Of a stretch of DNA of 64,000 nucleotides, positions 60,234 to 64,000 are shown piece by piece. The notes under the pieces are model-generated. The model saw only the letters and a list, made by a program, of their open reading frames with translations. It was not told the DNA's origin and did no database searches. Every line of letters starts with the position of its first letter. Positions within the stretch are counted from its first letter, which is position 1. The stretch comes from G020348185 sp964525045 (GTDB taxonomy: Bacteria > Nitrospirota > Nitrospiria > Nitrospirales > UBA8639): positions 62,001 through 126,000 of the forward strand of contig CAZGFD010000007.1 in the NCBI GenBank assembly GCA_964525045.1, given 5' to 3'. Position numbers and translations under genes: made by a program.

Positions 60234-62168
60234 TTAGTGTCCCGCCTGTGGATCGGATGGGTCACGATGTTCTTGAACATTGGGCAATCCCTGTTTTTTG
60301 AGTATCTCGAGGATTTTCGTCGCCTGCCTGACTCCGAGCTGTTCCGCTCGCTGATAACTTTGGATCGCTTCCTTGAGACGGCCTGCATAGACCAGTGCCC
60401 TTCCGAGATTGTTGTGAGCCGCCCCATTGTCCGGATCAAGCTTCGTGGCCTCTACATAATTTTCTAAGGCCTTGTCTCGGCGATGTAGATTCTCGTAGGC
60501 TAACCCTCGATTATTATAGGCTTTGGAATAATCAGCTTGGTGTGCGATGGCTTGGGTGTAATCATCAATGGCCTCCTCATACCGCCCCATTTCGAAGTAG
60601 ACCAATCCTCGGCCGAAATAGGCTTTCGCCCAGTTGGGCCTATGGGCTATTGCCTGGTTGTAATCCCCGATAGCCGCTTCATAGTTTTTCATTTCCAGAA
60701 ACGCGCTTCCCCTGTTCACATAGTCATCGGTGTACCCGAGCTGGATGGCTTTCGTGAGGTCCTCTATGGCTTCGGGATATGTGCCTGCACGGTAATGTTG
60801 CACTCCGAGGTGGCTATAGGCCCGGAACGATTGTGGATTGCAACCCAGGGCGTAGCGCCAAAGTAGACGTTCGTGCGTCCAGTAGCTGTTATAAGAATGG
60901 GCCTTGAGGGAATAAGCGCCAATAAGAAGGCCTCCGACCACCGCCATCAAGGGTATGGCATAGCGAGGTTGGAAGCGATGGAAGTTCGTGTACAACTTTT
61001 CCCCCAAGCAGACCAAAATGATGCAAAATCCTGCAGAGGGAATGTACATATAACGATCGGCCAGGATATAGGACGTGGGAACTAAATTGGAAATGGGGAG
61101 ATAGGATATGAGAAACCAAAAAATCCCAAATGCCAGAAGAGGTGAGCGGCGGGCGATAAAAAAGGGCACTGCCACAAGGGCTATCAACCCACTCCAGGAG
61201 AGAAGGGTTGCCGGTTCAAGAAGTGAGCGGGAAAGTTCGACGGCATGGTCCGGACACAAACCGCTTGGCCACACCAAAAGTTCTACATACCGCCAAAAGG
61301 TTATGCCCGATGTAATCGCGACTGAATACAGTGACAGTTCTCCACGGTAGCCCCTAAAAATTTTGCTGGCACGTAAGTTTTCCAGATCAACAACGAGTAA
61401 GACATAGACCAAAAGAAGAGCTCCACCCAATATGATCCCCCCGCTCACCAGAAGGCGGTTCCTGATCAGGAAACGGTTTTCTTTCGGCACATACAGAAAC
61501 TCATACGTTATCAGGAGAAGAGGGAGCACAATGGCGACCTGCTTGGATGACAAGGCGAGGATCCAGGCCAACACCGCTCCGGTGAGCCAGGCCCATCGCT
61601 TTCGACCGACTTTTTGAATAAACCGATGGTAGCTGACAAAGGAGGCTAACAAGAAAGCCATACAGAGAGACTCTTTTCGATCCGTGATATTCGTGACCAC
61701 CTCCACATGGATCGGGTGGATCGCGAAGAGTAGGGCAGCCGGGAGCGCGATGGAAACACGCTTGGATAGGGACTTGACGAGCATATAGAAGAGTCCCACC
61801 GAAAACAGATGCCAGAAAAGGTTGTGAACGTGGTAGCCGGTCGGTGAGGTGCCAAACAGGGCGTAGTCGACCATATAGGTCACTCGTCGTAAGGGCCGAC
61901 GCCATCCGTAATATTCATCTCCAAAGTCCACCAGATCCCAGAAGTTCCCTTTTTGAACCTCAGGGTTATTGATGACCGTGTCCCTATCGTCAAAGGTGAA
62001 ATCGGCAGAAAGGCTTTCCGAAAATAACAACAGAGTGAACCCCATTAACCCGGCAAGCAGGAGCCCTTCGACCCAACGAGCCGATAGCTTTTGAGGTAAC
62101 GCCGATTCCCCCCCGGTCAACGTTTCCTTTTTAGGGGCGCGTCCTTTTTTCCCTTGCTGCTTACTCAT
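60234..62168 (-). CDS. TMTC-like membrane protein with TPR domain
   Basis: A 644-residue protein. A basic N-terminus leads to about ten TM helices (~30-440) with the TMTC/PMT-type opening: FTFDDRDTVINNPEVQ and DEYYGWRRPLRRVTYMVDYAL, an acidic loop typical of membrane O-mannosyltransferase-like enzymes. The C-terminal ~200 residues carry five or six TPR units (YEEAIDDYTQAIAHQADYSK, RDKALENYVEATKLDPDNGA). It could glycosylate exported proteins with a lipid-linked sugar; substrate and activity are not shown. It is divergent from the sigma-54 activator gene at the right edge. Confidence 0.85.
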   Translation of the reverse strand: MSKQQGKKGRAPKKETLTGGESALPQKLSARWVEGLLLAGLMGFTLLLFSESLSADFTFDDRDTVINNPEVQKGNFWDLVDFGDEYYGWRRPLRRVTYMVDYALFGTSPTGYHVHNLFWHLFSVGLFYMLVKSLSKRVSIALPAALLFAIHPIHVEVVTNITDRKESLCMAFLLASFVSYHRFIQKVGRKRWAWLTGAVLAWILALSSKQVAIVLPLLLITYEFLYVPKENRFLIRNRLLVSGGIILGGALLLVYVLLVVDLENLRASKIFRGYRGELSLYSVAITSGITFWRYVELLVWPSGLCPDHAVELSRSLLEPATLLSWSGLIALVAVPFFIARRSPLLAFGIFWFLISYLPISNLVPTSYILADRYMYIPSAGFCIILVCLGEKLYTNFHRFQPRYAIPLMAVVGGLLIGAYSLKAHSYNSYWTHERLLWRYALGCNPQSFRAYSHLGVQHYRAGTYPEAIEDLTKAIQLGYTDDYVNRGSAFLEMKNYEAAIGDYNQAIAHRPNWAKAYFGRGLVYFEMGRYEEAIDDYTQAIAHQADYSKAYNNRGLAYENLHRRDKALENYVEATKLDPDNGAAHNNLGRALVYAGRLKEAIQSYQRAEQLGVRQATKILEILKKQGLPNVQEHRDPSDPQAGH

Positions 62169-62620
62169 GAGGTCCCCTTAAAAATAAAAAGCCCTCATCC
62201 TACGTATTTACATGGATGGACATGTTTCAGATTTCAATGTTCAAAAATAGAGAGGCGGTATCCGATACCGGCAACATGACACTTGGAATGCCAACGCATG
62301 AACCGGGCCTTCACGAATGTCCCCTTCACGCGTCCTGAAATTCGGGGTGTTGTTTGATCGCTGCCAGTATTTGGGTCGGAATCAATTGAATCGAAAGCGA
62401 TAGGAATGAAAGGAGGACTGGAATGATCATTCATGAGCGGGGTTCACCCTCATTGTGGCACCCGACTTTTGTAGCAACTTCAGGGGTATCGGCTCAAGGA
62501 CCAGGTCCGCGGGCTTGCTACCCCCTATTCAGGATTTTGTATGCGAGACGTTGCTTTGGATCAGGTCAGGAACCTGAAAACCATCAATCATCCCATGGCC
62601 AATGGTTGATAGGGCCATGG

Positions 62621-62649
62621 TTGACAGGTTCGGGCTGGTTTGTTAAACG
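62621..62649 (+). promoter_or_regulatory. Candidate sigma-70-type promoter for a short leader/small RNA
   Basis: TTGACA (62621-62626) and TAAACG (62644-62649) lie 17 nt apart; the -10 match is weak. The predicted transcript would begin near 62656 and end at the hairpin at 62723-62762. Confidence 0.3.
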
Positions 62650-62722
62650 ATAGAGTATGAGGCGAGGGGGACAGCGTTGTCGCTCCTTGCAATAAAGAAG
62701 AAATTGTTTGACTGGACAATGA

Positions 62723-62762
62723 ACGTCCATTTCCCCGATGGGGGAGATGGGCGTTTTTTTTT
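62723..62762 (+). terminator. Strong intrinsic terminator upstream of the NifA-like gene
   Basis: ACGTCCATTTCCCC pairs with GGGGAGATGGGCGT (12 of 14 Watson-Crick, rest G-U) around a GATG loop and is followed by ten T residues. No plus-strand protein gene of confidence precedes it, so it ends either a small RNA or an attenuated leader of the downstream gene, which starts 25 nt later. Confidence 0.75.
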
Positions 62763-62786
62763 TCTATTTGGAACAGCGGAAGGACC

Positions 62787-64000
62787 ATGAATTCTCACCT
62801 CCCGTTAGAGATTCATCAACTGTTTGATCATATTACGGCTGTTCTGACGGGTGATGGGTCTCCGGAACTCCGTATCGGAAAGGTCTTAGCGCTTGTGAAA
62901 CAAGCGCGCGGTCGAGTACTGGCGGAGCCCAAGAATCAGGTCCCGCTGTCCTCATTGTCTCCGGAAATTCCACTCGCTCCAGGATCTCTCCCCCCTCTGG
63001 AATCCAAACGAAAACGCCCGAAGCCATTTCCACGGCTCATTGGTGAAAGTCCCGCTATGACCTCAATCTTTGAGACGATTGAACGCGTTGGGGACAGCCA
63101 GGCGACCGTCTTGATTCGAGGCGAAAGCGGGACAGGAAAAGAATTGGTGGCCCAGGCGATTCATGAGGCCGGTGTTCGTCATCAAGGTCCCTTTGTGCCG
63201 GTTCACTGCGCCGCGTTGCCGGAGTCGTTGATCGAATCGGCGTTGTTTGGTTATGAGCGTGGGGCATTCACGGGAGCGGTGCAGATGCGAAAAGGGAAAG
63301 TTGACCAGGCTTCAGGAGGAACGCTCTTTTTGGATGAAGTCGGAGATATTCCGGTGAGTACTCAGGTGAAACTCCTTCGAGTCCTTCAGGAACGCCAATA
63401 TGAACGGGTAGGGGGGCTGACGACTTTGCCGGCCGATATTCGTGTCCTTGCAGCCACCCATCGTGATCTAGAGGCAATGGTGGCATCGGGAACCTTTCGG
63501 GAGGATTTGTATTATCGACTCAACGTCGTGCCGATTCGGGTCCCGCCGGTTCGGGAGCGGAAGGAGGATATTCCGTTACTCGTGAAAAATTTTCTCGACC
63601 GATTCAATCGGGAGAATCGACGACAGGTGAAGTTGAGTCCAGACGTCATGGCGATCTTTGCGAGATACCATTGGCCGGGGAATGTCCGGGAGCTTCAGAA
63701 TTGTATTGAACGGTTGGTGGTATTGGCTGACTCTTCGACGCTTACTATTACTGCCATTCCGAAACCCTTGCGATCCTATATCGACCATATTAAGGACGTG
63801 ACCTCCACTTCCCGTCCTTCCTCGGAAAGAAAGGCCATGGAGACTTTACCTTCGCACGTTCAAAACATTGAACGCGAGCAACTGATTCATGTGCTTAACG
63901 AAGTGGCATGGAACAAAGCAAAGGCGGGGCGCAGGTTGGGATTGACTGCTCGTCAGGTCGCCTATAAAGTTCAAAAATATGCCATAGGAAAACCTTCAAA
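62787..64000 (+). CDS. NifA-like sigma-54-dependent transcriptional activator, cut by the right edge
   Basis: At least 404 codons. A short N-terminal region (~90 residues, no GAF or receiver recognised) precedes the AAA+ domain: Walker A IRGESGTGKE (~112), ESALFGYERGAFTGAVQM with GAFTGA (~152), GGTLFLDEVGDIP and YYRLNVVPIRVPPVRERKED. A Fis-type helix-turn-helix follows at the C-terminus (NKAKAGRRLGLTARQVAYKV), closely like NifA; the frame is still open at position 64000 and probably ends soon after. The ATG at 62787 has GGAAGG just upstream. With no sensor domain it must be controlled at expression or by a partner; the terminator in its leader fits such control. Confidence 0.88.
   Translation, partial: MNSHLPLEIHQLFDHITAVLTGDGSPELRIGKVLALVKQARGRVLAEPKNQVPLSSLSPEIPLAPGSLPPLESKRKRPKPFPRLIGESPAMTSIFETIERVGDSQATVLIRGESGTGKELVAQAIHEAGVRHQGPFVPVHCAALPESLIESALFGYERGAFTGAVQMRKGKVDQASGGTLFLDEVGDIPVSTQVKLLRVLQERQYERVGGLTTLPADIRVLAATHRDLEAMVASGTFREDLYYRLNVVPIRVPPVRERKEDIPLLVKNFLDRFNRENRRQVKLSPDVMAIFARYHWPGNVRELQNCIERLVVLADSSTLTITAIPKPLRSYIDHIKDVTSTSRPSSERKAMETLPSHVQNIEREQLIHVLNEVAWNKAKAGRRLGLTARQVAYKVQKYAIGKPS

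Larger units (their letters stand above)
62169..62786. other. Intergenic region with a possible short RNA or leader
   Basis: About 620 bp between divergent genes. Left part: promoter of the TMTC-like gene. At 62423 a 76-codon plus-strand frame has a perfect AAAGGAGG site but odd, Trp/Pro-rich composition, so I doubt it. From 62621 a TTGACA box, a hairpin-forming GACAGCG region (62668-62680) and a strong terminator at 62723-62762 outline a ~105-nt transcript. Confidence 0.4.

Noticed and set aside
62423..62653. 76-codon plus-strand frame with an ideal Shine-Dalgarno site
   Set aside because: The site is very good, but the protein is Trp/Pro/Gly-rich with no structural pattern, and the frame overlaps the candidate promoter of the short leader. 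Kept only as a note in the spacer entry.

Overview
This window comes from a Gram-negative, chemolithoautotrophic bacterium, most probably a nitrite oxidiser of the Nitrospira group (phylum Nitrospirota). That is an inference. It rests on an orphan nitrite-oxidoreductase gamma-subunit-like gene (33-34 kb), a large Mrp/DabA inorganic-carbon operon, a cluster of secreted formylglycine-enzyme-like proteins and heavy use of sigma-54 activators. The sequence is a draft scaffold: a run of 100 Ns at 53089-53188 is flanked by an exact 55-bp duplication and looks like an unmerged contig overlap. No rRNA, tRNA, CRISPR array, insertion sequence or prophage was recognised.

Layout. 1-11.7 kb is loosely packed. 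It holds a very large uncharacterised membrane protein cut by the left edge, an AGCS sodium:amino-acid symporter, a Sel1/TPR lipoprotein, a hydrolase remnant, an SGNH hydrolase, a secreted calcium-repeat protein and a YedK/HMCES-type SRAP protein. 11.8-24.5 kb is one long minus-strand operon: dabA, mrpE, mrpF, mrpG, an MbhD/MbhE-like gene, mrpB, mrpC, mrpD, a NuoL-like and a NuoM-like gene, then a PII-like gene. A divergent MpsC/DUF2294 gene lies upstream of it. Its leader contains a Rho-independent terminator just upstream of dabA, which suggests attenuation or a riboswitch. A SulP transporter at 27-28.7 kb may also serve bicarbonate uptake.

24.8-34 kb carries a GAF histidine kinase, a degenerate SNase-like protein, an FAD oxidoreductase, a group-2-like sigma factor, a glutathione-peroxidase-like gene that appears frameshifted from its lipoprotein signal, and the NxrC-like gene with a translationally coupled single-TM protein. 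34.4-42.4 kb is a nine-gene minus-strand operon for membrane-lipid remodelling: two Cfa-like methyltransferases, an acyl desaturase, an FAD oxidoreductase, DUF1365, DUF1295, DUF2878, DUF6134 and a lipocalin. 43-48 kb holds a PilJ-PAS-sigma54 activator, a cupredoxin, a receiver with Glu at the phosphoacceptor position, and a LOV-like kinase lacking the photoactive Cys.

48.3-55 kb is a second minus-strand operon: TIGR01777 epimerase, exported Tpx-like peroxiredoxin, DUF4149, PDZ protein, photolyase, DUF523-DUF1722, a CarH/LitR-type MerR-B12 regulator and a CbiX-like protein. 55-58.5 kb has three SUMF1/FGE-like secreted proteins. 58.6-60 kb has a zinc-ribbon protein divergent from a second CarH-type regulator. 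60-64 kb has a TMTC-like TPR membrane protein and a NifA-like sigma-54 activator cut by the right edge.

How it fits together. Both MerR proteins keep the Wx9EH and [DE]xHxxG cobalamin motifs of adenosylcobalamin photoreceptors. Tandem 11-bp repeats upstream of the lipid operon resemble a 25-bp element beside the second CarH gene. The simplest reading is a light/oxidative-stress regulon joining DNA repair, peroxide defence and membrane remodelling, next to an energy-coupled inorganic-carbon uptake system. These links come from sequence motifs and gene order only.
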